64,000 nt of DNA from Bacteroidetes bacterium UBA7674 (lineage in GTDB: Bacteria; Bacteroidota; Bacteroidia; Chitinophagales; Chitinophagaceae). Each line of letters opens with the position of its first letter. Position 1 is the stretch's first letter. The position numbers and the translations under genes are program-made. The stretch covers positions 124,001 to 188,000 of the forward strand of contig DLHG01000013.1 of NCBI GenBank assembly GCA_002483105.1, in the 5' to 3' direction. Below are positions 15,873 to 24,111 of this stretch, in pieces. The notes under the pieces are model-generated. The model searched no databases and was not told where the DNA came from. It worked only from the letters and a program-made list of their open reading frames with translations.

Positions 15873-15968
15873 AATTGTACATTTTAGTTTCAAGCAAGAT
15901 TATGCTAAAGGCTATGTGTAATTGGTAAATAGTTCAGTAACGGACAAACGGGCTTAGGAATGGACAAA

Positions 15969-16006
15969 AAGAAAGGAGCTACGATTGATGTAGTTCCTTT
16001 CTTTTC
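15969..16006. terminator. Bidirectional hairpin after the RND operon
   Basis: Inverted repeat AAGAAAGGA.CTAC / GTAG.TCCTTTCTT around GATTGAT, with a single G-T mismatch, located between the outer membrane factor gene (ending 16028) and the YCF48-like gene start. It carries T on the plus-strand side and A/T on the other. Confidence 0.55.
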
Positions 16007-16027
16007 TGTTAATGGCTGTGGCTACAT

Positions 16028-17461
16028 TTACTTCCACCCCCCACCCAGTGCCTGGTAAATATTAACTGCAGCATTCATTTGCTGTACTTTGGTTTCTATC
16101 AACTCAAATTTCGCTTCGAGCGCGTCTCTTTGTGTGAGTAACACTTCCATATAGTCAGCACGGGCTGACCGGAAAAGGTCATTTGAAATATCTACAGATG
16201 CTGATAGTGCATCTACCTGCTTCGATTTCAGGCTGTAGCTTTTTTCGAGATTGCTGATCTTTGCCAGTTGATTAGCCACCTGGATGTATGCATTCAGTAT
16301 AGTTCGCTCATAGTTATACACAGCCTGTATCTGTTTGGCATTGGCATTATAGTAAGTGGCCTTGATGGCATTTTTATTGATCAAAGGAGCCATCAGGTCA
16401 CCGGCTAAAGAATAGAGCAGGGATTCCGGTGTTTTGATCAGGTATGCCGGATTGAATGCCCTGTAACCAACAGATGCAGAAATGCCTATAGAAGGATAGA
16501 ATCTTGCTTTGGCGACCGTCACATCCAGTTTTGCCGCAGCAAGTTCCTGTTCTGCCTGCCTGATATCCGGACGATTAGCGAGTAACTGTTGCGGTATGCC
16601 ATTCTGTACAGATGCAGGTATTTGTTGTTCAATGGCTTTGCTGCTCCTTGTAACGGGCTGTGGATATCTACCGAGGAGGAAGTTGATCTTGTTCTCTGTC
16701 TCGGTGATCTTCTGTTGAATACCGTACTGAAGACTTTTGGTGTTGAGGACTTGCGCTTCGAATCTGCGAACCGCGAGTTCCGTAACCCTCGCAGCCTGCT
16801 TTTGCAGTTTTATAATTTCGAACGCGTTGTTCTGAATTTCAATGTTCTGTTTTACGATCGCCAGTTGGTTGTCGTAGGCCAGCAGCTCATAGTAAGCACG
16901 AGCGATCTCAGCAGCCAGGTTGGTGACCATAAAATTCTTGCCTTCTATGGAAGCGAGATATCTAGATAAGGCTGCTTTTTTTGCATTGCGCAATTTATGC
17001 CAGATATCTACTTCCCAGGTAGCATATGCGGCGAGCCCGTAGTCGGGCAGCGGTTCAGGCATTTCTTTCCCGGGTTTGATTTTCGTGTTCGCTTCCATTG
17101 CGCCAATGTTGGTATACCGGGCGACCTTGTCAAGACCCGCACCTCCTTTTAGCCCAACAAAAGGCAGGTATTCTCCTTTCCGTGCCCTTATCTCGTTCTT
17201 TGATATTTCAATTTCCTGCATCGTGATATTTAGCTCCTGGTTGTTGCTGAGTGCTGTATCTATCAGTGCATTGAGGTAGGGGTCGCTAAAGAAATTTTTC
17301 CAGACCAGGCTTGCTGAATTGGCAGTGTCCTGCGAGTTGTTATAACTAGCAGGAACTGTTTTATTTTCTTCTTTTTTGACCAGGGCTGGAATATTACATG
17401 CAGCGTAGGAGAGTGACAGGAAAGCCACACCTAAGCATTTATATATCGTGTTTCTAAACAT
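16028..17461 (-). CDS. TolC-family outer membrane factor of an RND efflux pump (NodT type)
   Basis: A 477-residue lipoprotein (lipobox LSYAAC) with the two repeated outer-membrane-efflux domains: NQELNITMQEIEISKNEIRARKG..., YATWEVDIWHKL, LLANRPDIRQAE and AKARFYPSIGISASVGY are diagnostic for the NodT/OprM subfamily. It forms the trimeric outer membrane channel that completes the RND pump encoded upstream. Its start overlaps the stop of the pump gene by eight bases, so expression is coupled. It is the last gene of the operon adaptor-pump-channel. Confidence 0.93.
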   Translation of the reverse strand: MFRNTIYKCLGVAFLSLSYAACNIPALVKKEENKTVPASYNNSQDTANSASLVWKNFFSDPYLNALIDTALSNNQELNITMQEIEISKNEIRARKGEYLPFVGLKGGAGLDKVARYTNIGAMEANTKIKPGKEMPEPLPDYGLAAYATWEVDIWHKLRNAKKAALSRYLASIEGKNFMVTNLAAEIARAYYELLAYDNQLAIVKQNIEIQNNAFEIIKLQKQAARVTELAVRRFEAQVLNTKSLQYGIQQKITETENKINFLLGRYPQPVTRSSKAIEQQIPASVQNGIPQQLLANRPDIRQAEQELAAAKLDVTVAKARFYPSIGISASVGYRAFNPAYLIKTPESLLYSLAGDLMAPLINKNAIKATYYNANAKQIQAVYNYERTILNAYIQVANQLAKISNLEKSYSLKSKQVDALSASVDISNDLFRSARADYMEVLLTQRDALEAKFELIETKVQQMNAAVNIYQALGGGWK

Positions 17462-20400
17462 TGTCTTCGTTTTTGTCCGTTAATGAATCGTCTTCTCCCA
17501 TAGGGTTGTCTTCGGCGCGCCTGAAGAATTTTAGTTTTTTCTTCTTGCGTTTCTTGTGTGTAAAGTCTTCGGTCAATGGTACTTCGTCTTCATCCCTGAT
17601 CATGTGACGACCGTCAGCGATCTTAGCAAATACATAATACAATCCCGGGATAACAAGTACACCAAAGAGAGTTCCTAATAACATACCTCCTGCTGATGAG
17701 GAACCAATGGTGCGGTTGCCAAGCGCTCCAGGGCCGGTAGCGAAGATGAGGGGTATCAATCCTGCAATGAAGGCGAACGATGTCATCAAGATGGGACGGA
17801 AACGTACTTTAGCACCTTCAATGGCTGCATCTAGTATGGATGCTCCCTGCTGGCGTTTTTGCACCGCAAACTCCACGATCAATACGGCATTCTTGCCCAG
17901 CAGACCTACCAGCATCACTATGCCCACCTGTGCATAGATGTCGTTGGAGAGTCCCATTAATTTCAACAACAGTAGTGCCCCGAATATTCCGACGGGTAAC
18001 GATAGTATCACAGCGAATGGCAAGATGAAACTTTCATACTGCGCTGCGAGTACCAGGTAAACGAACAGCAATACGATGAGGAATATATATAGTGCCTCAT
18101 TTCCGCGGGCGGCTTCATCTTTAGAAAGTCCCAGCCAGTCGATGCCGTAGCCGCGCGGCAGCGTCTTCTCCGCTACCTCCTGAATTGCTGCGATAGCCTC
18201 ACCACTGCTGTACCCCGAAGATGGGGCTCCATTAATAGCAGACGAAGTGTACATATTGTATCTGGTGATCTCATTCAGTCCTTGTGTCTTTTTTATCTTC
18301 ATAAAAGCAGAGTAGGGGACCATCTCGTCGCGGTTGTTCTTTATGTATAGTTTCAGGACGTCTTCAGGCATCTGCCTGTATTCAGGTGCAGCCTGTACAT
18401 ATACTTTGAAGAAGTTGCCAAACCGGACAAAACCAAGTTCATAAGTACTACCTATCATGATAGATAAGTTGTCCATTGCTTTTCCGATGGATACACCTTT
18501 TTGCATGGCTGCCTGGTTGTCGATCTCCAACTCATACTGAGGATAGTTGGCTGCGAAGAAGGTGAAGAGGCCAGTCAATTCTTTGCGCTTCTTGAGTGCC
18601 GCCATAAAATCATCATTCACCTTTCCGAATTCTTTGTAAGTGCCGGTATTCGTTTTGTCCAGCAGTCTCAAAGAGAAACCTCCCGCTGCACCATAACCCG
18701 GTACGGCAGGTGGTTGGAAAAACTCAATGGTGGCTCCGGGTATCTCTTTGCTTTTTTCTTCCAACTCCTCTATGATCTCTACTGCCGAGTGTTTCCTGTC
18801 GCCCCAATCTTTCAGGTTGATGATACAGGTGCCGGCGTTAGAGCCGCGTCCTTCTGTCAATACCTCATAACCTGCGAGGGAAGAAACTGATTGCACGCCT
18901 TCCACCTTCTTTGTGATGGCCTGTAGCTTTTTGGCTACATCATTTGTTCTTTCCAATGTAGACCCGGGAGGGGTTTGGATAATTGCATAGATCATCCCCT
19001 GATCTTCAGCCGGAATAAAACCTGAGGGAAGTGTTTTTGATGTTACCCATATACCGGCACAAAAAGCGATCAATAGGCCGAACGTTATTATCCTTCTTGC
19101 CGCAATGACATTAAGGACCTGAACGTATTTACCCGTTACTTTCTCAAACCAGTTATTGAAGGCATCAATGATCCTGTTGATTGGTGACTTCTTTCTTGGC
19201 TGTCCATGAGTATTTTTCAATATCATAGCACAAAGCACAGGTGTGAGCGTCAGGGCTACGAAACCTGAGATAACAATGGACGTTGCCATAGTGATGGAGA
19301 ACTGTCTGTAGAAGATACCTACAGGTCCTGTCATGAATGCGACAGGGATGAACACAGCCGTCATCAATAGGGTAATGGCTATAATGGCGCCACTAATTTC
19401 CTGGAGTACTTTTTTCACTGCTTTATATGACGAAATGTTTTCTTCGGCCATTTTGGTATGTACGGCCTCTACTACTACTATGGCATTATCTACCACGATA
19501 CCGATAGCGAGTACAAGTGCAAAGAGTGTGATGAGGTTAATGGTCAGCCCGAATAGCTGCATGAACATAAATGCCCCGATGAGCGATACAGGTACCGCCA
19601 GCGTGGGGATAAGTGTAGAACGCCAGTCGCCCAGGAACAGGAACACTACGAGTGCTACGAGTATGAAGGCCTCAGCCAGCGTATGTAGTACCTTTTCGAT
19701 AGAGGCATCAAGGAAGCTGGATACGTCGTAGCTGATCTGGTAGTCCATGCCCGGAGGGAAAGAACTTTTCTTGATCTCTTCCAGTTTTTCTTTTACTTCT
19801 TTAATTACATCAGTGGCATTACTACCGTAGGTCTGTTTTAGTGTGATGGCTGCGGAAGGGTGACCGTCCATGTTGGAATAGATGTCATAGAATTCACTTC
19901 CCAACTCCACATCCGCAATATCTTTCAGGTGCAGCATTTCACCTTCAGCATTTGCCTTTACGATGATGTTCTGGTATTGCTCAGGAGTATTATACCGTCC
20001 CTGGTAGGTCAATACATATTCCAACGACTGAGAACGTTTTCCCGAGCTTTGTCCTAACCTTCCCGGTGAACCAATGACGCTTTGCTCTGCCAGTGCTTCC
20101 ATCACTTCATCGGTAGAGATATTGTATGCGCGCATACGGTCGGGTTTCAGCCAGACCCGCATAGCGTATTGCCTGCTGCCGAGTATCTTGGCGCTACCAA
20201 CCCCTTTAAGCCTTTGTACTTCGCGAATGATATTTACACTGGCGAAGTTATAGAGGAATTTTTCGTCCGCTTTAGGGTCTTTACTGTAAAGGTTAACATA
20301 CATGAGCATGTTCGGCGAGGTATAACTGATCACTAAACCTTCACGCTGTACGAGTGGTGGTAAACGGTTCACTACCTGTTCAACCCTGTTCTTTACATTG

Positions 20401-20714
20401 ACGACGGCTTGGTTGGGATCGGTGCCTAAGTCGAATACTACTTGTATAGTTGCTTCTCCCGCGCTGGTTGCATCGGACGTCATGTATTTCATTCCGGGTG
20501 CACCGTTAATGCCTTTTTCCAGCGGGATGAGTACGGAATTGACCAATACGTCTGCACTGGCGCCGGGGTAAGCAATCTCTACCACTACCATCGGCGGCGC
20601 AATAGAAGGAAACTGTGAAACCGGTAGTGTTTTGATCGCCAGTACACCGAGAAAGACGATGACCAGTGACAGTACTATGGCAAGTACCGGCCTCTGAATA
20701 AATTTATTGAACAT
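17454..20714 (-). CDS. RND multidrug efflux transporter, HAE1 (AcrB-like) type
   Basis: A 1086-residue pump with the AcrB architecture: MFNKFIQRPVLAIVLSLVIV as first helix, FPSIAPPMVVVEIAYPGASA, porter motifs (GAPGMKYM, TSDATSAGEA), the helix 4 Asp pair LAIGIVVDNAIVVVEA needed for proton relay, and the second-half GLLGKNAVLIVEFA. Length is normal; the C-terminus carries an extra basic/acidic tail (KKRKKKKLKFFRRAE). HAE1 pumps expel hydrophobic or amphiphilic compounds; heavy-metal pumps (CusA type) look different, so a direct copper role is unlikely. It lies between the adaptor gene and the channel gene. Confidence 0.95.
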   Translation of the reverse strand: MFNKFIQRPVLAIVLSLVIVFLGVLAIKTLPVSQFPSIAPPMVVVEIAYPGASADVLVNSVLIPLEKGINGAPGMKYMTSDATSAGEATIQVVFDLGTDPNQAVVNVKNRVEQVVNRLPPLVQREGLVISYTSPNMLMYVNLYSKDPKADEKFLYNFASVNIIREVQRLKGVGSAKILGSRQYAMRVWLKPDRMRAYNISTDEVMEALAEQSVIGSPGRLGQSSGKRSQSLEYVLTYQGRYNTPEQYQNIIVKANAEGEMLHLKDIADVELGSEFYDIYSNMDGHPSAAITLKQTYGSNATDVIKEVKEKLEEIKKSSFPPGMDYQISYDVSSFLDASIEKVLHTLAEAFILVALVVFLFLGDWRSTLIPTLAVPVSLIGAFMFMQLFGLTINLITLFALVLAIGIVVDNAIVVVEAVHTKMAEENISSYKAVKKVLQEISGAIIAITLLMTAVFIPVAFMTGPVGIFYRQFSITMATSIVISGFVALTLTPVLCAMILKNTHGQPRKKSPINRIIDAFNNWFEKVTGKYVQVLNVIAARRIITFGLLIAFCAGIWVTSKTLPSGFIPAEDQGMIYAIIQTPPGSTLERTNDVAKKLQAITKKVEGVQSVSSLAGYEVLTEGRGSNAGTCIINLKDWGDRKHSAVEIIEELEEKSKEIPGATIEFFQPPAVPGYGAAGGFSLRLLDKTNTGTYKEFGKVNDDFMAALKKRKELTGLFTFFAANYPQYELEIDNQAAMQKGVSIGKAMDNLSIMIGSTYELGFVRFGNFFKVYVQAAPEYRQMPEDVLKLYIKNNRDEMVPYSAFMKIKKTQGLNEITRYNMYTSSAINGAPSSGYSSGEAIAAIQEVAEKTLPRGYGIDWLGLSKDEAARGNEALYIFLIVLLFVYLVLAAQYESFILPFAVILSLPVGIFGALLLLKLMGLSNDIYAQVGIVMLVGLLGKNAVLIVEFAVQKRQQGASILDAAIEGAKVRFRPILMTSFAFIAGLIPLIFATGPGALGNRTIGSSSAGGMLLGTLFGVLVIPGLYYVFAKIADGRHMIRDEDEVPLTEDFTHKKRKKKKLKFFRRAEDNPMGEDDSLTDKNEDNV

Positions 20715-20736
20715 TGATAATGTTTTTATTGGTTAA

Positions 20737-21816
20737 TTATTCTGCATGAAGCTTTAGATGCGATATCACCGATTTCGGTTCCTGGTAGTCGTAAGATATT
20801 TTGTCGCCGTCTTTTACTTTGCGTAAGCCTTCAAGAAGAATTTTTTCATTTTCTGCTAAGCCTGATGTGACGACAAAGAGATCTTCCATATCTGCACCGA
20901 CGGTAATTTCTCTTGTTTGCACTTTGTTATCTTTCCCTACTACGAATACATACTTCTTGTCCAGCACTTCAAATGTTGCCTTTTGTGGAATGATGAGTGC
21001 ATTGCTTATTGGCTCCACCATGAGGATGTTCCCGGTTTCACCATGCCTGAGTAGTTTCTCCGGATTAGGGAATGTTGCCCTGAAAGGAATGTTACCCGTT
21101 TCGTTGTCGAAGTCGGCCTCTATCGTTTCTACAATACCCGTATGGCCAAAAACTTCATTGTTTGCCATCACCAGGCTTACCGTTGGTTTACTGTTTCTTG
21201 TTTTTGTATTGTAGTTCAGGTATTCGGCTTCGGGAACGTTAAAATAGACCCACATCTGGCTGTTGTCGGAGAGGGTTGTGAGCAAGTCACCTTCACCCAC
21301 AAGGCTTCCCAGCCTTACATGAAAGCGATCTATGATGCCATCAAAGGGCGCTCTTATTTCGGTAAACCCAAGATGTACCTGTGCAAGACCTAATTCTGCT
21401 TTAGCTTTATCATACTTCGCACTTGCCATTGTTAGTTCATTCGGTGAGACGATATTTCTATCCGCGAGCGACTTGGTGTTTTGGTATTCCACTTCCGCTA
21501 CGCGTGCTTCCGCTTTTGCTTTCTGCATCTCGGCCTCGTATATCTTGGGCATGATCTTGAATAAGAGCTGTCCCTTTTTTACGAACTGCCCTTCGTCTAC
21601 GTAAATAGTCTGCAGGTAACCTTTTTCCTGGGCTCTCAATTCGATGTGGTTGATGGAACGTATCTGGCATACGTATTCTTTAGTGATGGAAGTGTCGGTC
21701 TTCAATGGGCTGGTCACTAAGTACTTCTCAGTGGCTTCTTTTTCTTCTTTTTTGGATGTACAGCTTGCATGACATAGCAAAGCAAACAAGCCCATAAGCA
21801 TGAGCGTTCTTTTCAT
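20737..21816 (-). CDS. RND efflux periplasmic adaptor lipoprotein (membrane fusion protein)
   Basis: About 359 residues from ATG 21816 (an upstream GTG at 21834 is less likely). Lipobox in LLCHASCTSKK. The order of motifs is that of AcrA-like adaptors: barrel-sandwich half with VRAQ-like RAQEKGYLQTIYVDEGQFVKKGQLLF, short hairpin (AKAEARVAEVEYQNTKSL), EIRAPFDGIIDR, barrel domain and membrane-proximal domain ending GDKISYDY. It links the inner membrane pump to the outer membrane channel. It is the first gene of the operon; the pump gene follows after 22 bases. Confidence 0.94.
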   Translation of the reverse strand: MKRTLMLMGLFALLCHASCTSKKEEKEATEKYLVTSPLKTDTSITKEYVCQIRSINHIELRAQEKGYLQTIYVDEGQFVKKGQLLFKIMPKIYEAEMQKAKAEARVAEVEYQNTKSLADRNIVSPNELTMASAKYDKAKAELGLAQVHLGFTEIRAPFDGIIDRFHVRLGSLVGEGDLLTTLSDNSQMWVYFNVPEAEYLNYNTKTRNSKPTVSLVMANNEVFGHTGIVETIEADFDNETGNIPFRATFPNPEKLLRHGETGNILMVEPISNALIIPQKATFEVLDKKYVFVVGKDNKVQTREITVGADMEDLFVVTSGLAENEKILLEGLRKVKDGDKISYDYQEPKSVISHLKLHAE

Positions 21817-21865
21817 AATAAAATTGTTTAACACGAAATGATCTTCTTGAAATTCTTATTTGAGA

Positions 21866-21885
21866 TGTATGCAACGGAACATACA
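21866..21885. promoter_or_regulatory. Candidate operator upstream of the RND operon
   Basis: Perfect inverted repeat TGTATG (21866-21871) / CATACA (21880-21885) with an 8-base centre, 50 bases before the adaptor ATG. Size and placement suit a dimeric repressor or activator site. No regulator gene adjoins it. Confidence 0.4.
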
Positions 21886-21980
21886 ATCGCATCCATTTTC
21901 TGAATGTTATCTTACGACTATGCAGTAAAAACAGTAAATGGAAAATCAGGCAATTGTAAATGCCTGTTTAGGATGTTGTA

Positions 21981-22406
21981 TCAGATTCTGAATACGCCGA
22001 AGGCGAGATATCTGCCAAATGATGAAAAAGGGAAATGCTCTGAGAAGGATAACCGTATTTTTATGTGGCTACATAAATTGTCGGTTGTTGGAGCGTAGAA
22101 GAACGTAGCGAGATAGCTACCGATAGTTGAGCACTTTTTTAACGAAGTTTGCTTATCGTCTTCATCTTCTTGTTCAACTTCTATTGCCTTTAAATGGTCG
22201 GTCTCTATTTCTCCGCCTGATCTTGATGATCGAAAAGTTAACGACCGGACTTTCTGTAAATGTAGAAAGGTAGCATCTTGTGACCTTGCCAGGTCTTTTA
22301 TAGAAGTATGGTGGACAGGCGCCGGGTAAGAATAAGCATATATACTACTGTATCCGCCCAGCAGAAGAAAACTTATAGATAGAAATAGCCTGAATAAAAG
22401 TTTCAT
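21981..22406 (-). CDS. Small exported protein with conserved-looking C-terminus, function unknown
   Basis: About 141 residues from ATG 22406 (the frame is open from a TTG at 22418). A signal peptide (LLFRLFLSISFLLLGGYSS), a charged middle rich in Glu/Asp (IEVEQEDEDDKQ), and an aromatic end (FSSFGRYLAFGVFRI). The ending recurs, in my recollection, in short uncharacterised Bacteroidota proteins ending in -FRVFRI or similar. It lies upstream of the RND operon on the same strand, separated by about 165 bases. Function and exact localisation are unknown. Confidence 0.6.
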   Translation of the reverse strand: MKLLFRLFLSISFLLLGGYSSIYAYSYPAPVHHTSIKDLARSQDATFLHLQKVRSLTFRSSRSGGEIETDHLKAIEVEQEDEDDKQTSLKKCSTIGSYLATFFYAPTTDNLCSHIKIRLSFSEHFPFSSFGRYLAFGVFRI

Positions 22407-22495
22407 TTCCGGGACCAAAGGTATATAAAGTACAAGCAGTAAATAGCTATAATAAATGTTAAATACTGATAATACTGTGTTTCGTGCATGGTGAC

Positions 22496-23506
22496 CTAGT
22501 CAAGGTCAACATTATTGTCCTTGTTGAGACGGACGTAGAATTCCTTGATCTTTTTCTCAACTCCGGCTTCGCCTTTAGTAGTATATGTTACACGATAGCG
22601 GCCACTGGTAACAATCACTTTATTCGCCATAGGTAAGCTCACCTCTACTTCTTTGTATGGTTTAAATTCCCGTCCGTCTTGCAGGAAAAGCTCTATTGAT
22701 TCTGCATTCAGTTTGCTGGTAAAGAACAGGTAGCTTTTTTGACCGGCATCAGTTGTGGATTTGAATGTATTGTAGGAATTGATGGTCGGGTCGTTTTCCT
22801 GCTCGGCGATAGGCCTCTGTATTTTTTCTTCCGGGTCTGCTTTTATTACAAAGCCCGTTTCGTAATATGTCTTGATAGTATCTATCGCAGCAGTCATTTT
22901 TTCGATGTCAGTAACAGGTAGGTATCTGCCGAGGCAATCAAATTGCGTTTGCATGCGTTCGTTGTCTTTCATGCTGATCACAAATTTGTTGCTCACTACA
23001 TTGCTGTTCAGCAAGCTTTTGGTATAAGCGCAGTAATCGTCGTCGCAGGTGTTTTCACTGGCGGTTACAAATATGATGCTGAAGCAATGAGATGATTGCG
23101 GAGCAAAGCTCATATCCACCTCCGCGATCTGTTTTATGGCGAAGGAGAGCGCGGGTTTTCCTTTTGGTTTGATGTCTTTTAACCTCAGGTCTATTTGTAT
23201 CCTGTTGTTCTTTCCGAATATAACTTCTGTGCGGGAGTCTTTACAATTATCGTAGTTGGCAGGGAAGGTATGCCCGTAGGCACGTATAGCAATGCTTACT
23301 TCGGGGTTGGCTGCATAGATGCTATCTGCCAGGCGAGTAATGAATTCTGAAGCGGCCTGGTAACGGGTAATGTTCTCAGCCCAGGTGCCGAGCATATTAT
23401 TTGACGCATCCAGTACTATTAATAAGCGATGCTCTTTAGGGGCATCGGCATATGACCAGCAGGCATTAGACAATATAAGCAGTAGAATGATGAGTGATCT
23501 CTTCAC
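22496..23506 (-). CDS. Secreted VWA-domain protein
   Basis: A 336-residue protein starting with GTG at 23506 (no ATG fits). Signal peptide to about residue 20, then a von Willebrand type A domain: HRLLIVLDASNNML (a MIDAS-like motif, DASNN instead of DxSxS), AIRAYGHTF, and FSIIFVTASENTC. Three Cys pairs (NCKD, CDDDYC, DCLG) suggest disulfides in the periplasm. The last 100 residues form a separate, probably beta-sandwich, domain. VWA domains bind metal and protein partners; the changed MIDAS may weaken metal binding. It is followed by a gap and then the giant adhesin gene on the opposite strand. Confidence 0.78.
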   Translation of the reverse strand: MKRSLIILLLILSNACWSYADAPKEHRLLIVLDASNNMLGTWAENITRYQAASEFITRLADSIYAANPEVSIAIRAYGHTFPANYDNCKDSRTEVIFGKNNRIQIDLRLKDIKPKGKPALSFAIKQIAEVDMSFAPQSSHCFSIIFVTASENTCDDDYCAYTKSLLNSNVVSNKFVISMKDNERMQTQFDCLGRYLPVTDIEKMTAAIDTIKTYYETGFVIKADPEEKIQRPIAEQENDPTINSYNTFKSTTDAGQKSYLFFTSKLNAESIELFLQDGREFKPYKEVEVSLPMANKVIVTSGRYRVTYTTKGEAGVEKKIKEFYVRLNKDNNVDLD

Positions 23507-24111
23507 TGAATTTTGTTTGGGGGTTTAAAATTAGATTATTGACAGGAGAAAGCCACTCATATGTATTTATTTAACAGGAATTGATATATCTTATAGTTTA
23601 ATTTATTATCAAATCTATAACCATCTCGAATAAATATTTATTGAATACAATATTTATTGCATAAGAATCATTCATCGTTCTTGTGGGTCTTTCGACGGTA
23701 TTTTTGCCTATGAAGTGAAGAAATGAATGAAGATTAGTTGTTATATAGGCTATTTTTTGTGGTTGTTTTATATATAACGTTAGCTAGATGCAAAAACTTC
23801 TGATTTCTATACCTTTCTATAATGTCATTTTAGCATTTATATATGCATTTGGATAATTGAAATGTTTATTTTAGTTAATGCCAGTTTGCTTTTTAAGCCT
23901 TGGTTACCTACCTTCGCGGCGTCTTAACATTTTGTTGTGATTTTCCTGTTTTGCTGAAGGGATCAAATACCCTGAAAGTTATATCCAGATTGACGAAAGC
24001 AGCGCAACTTAAAGACAACAAGTATAAATAAGTAAATCTGAAATATAGAGATGTATCCATCAACGTGGCAAAAAGTTGTGGTTATAACTCATAGTTATCA
24101 ATATAACGTTT
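23507..24111 (+). promoter_or_regulatory. 605-base AT-rich gap with promoter of the giant adhesin gene
   Basis: No gene is seen. TTTG at 23885-23888 and TACCTTCG at 23909-23916 are 20 bases apart and fit TTTG-N20-TAnnTTTG with one mismatch. Transcription would start near 23921 and leave a leader of about 190 bases before the ATG at 24112, long for this window. The leader contains small inverted repeats (AGGG...CCCT near 23959; GTTATAAC near 24080) but no riboswitch I recognise. Confidence 0.45.

Noticed and set aside
17454..20714. RND pump as a copper exporter (CusA-like)
   Set aside because: Its motifs and length fit HAE1 drug pumps, it lacks the Met-rich sites of CusA and it is separated from the copper genes by unrelated genes.
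21904..22098. Small plus-strand frame overlapping the gene at 21981
   Set aside because: It overlaps the 3' end of the minus-strand exported protein gene, has no signal or motif and no terminator; the minus-strand frame has a clear signal peptide.
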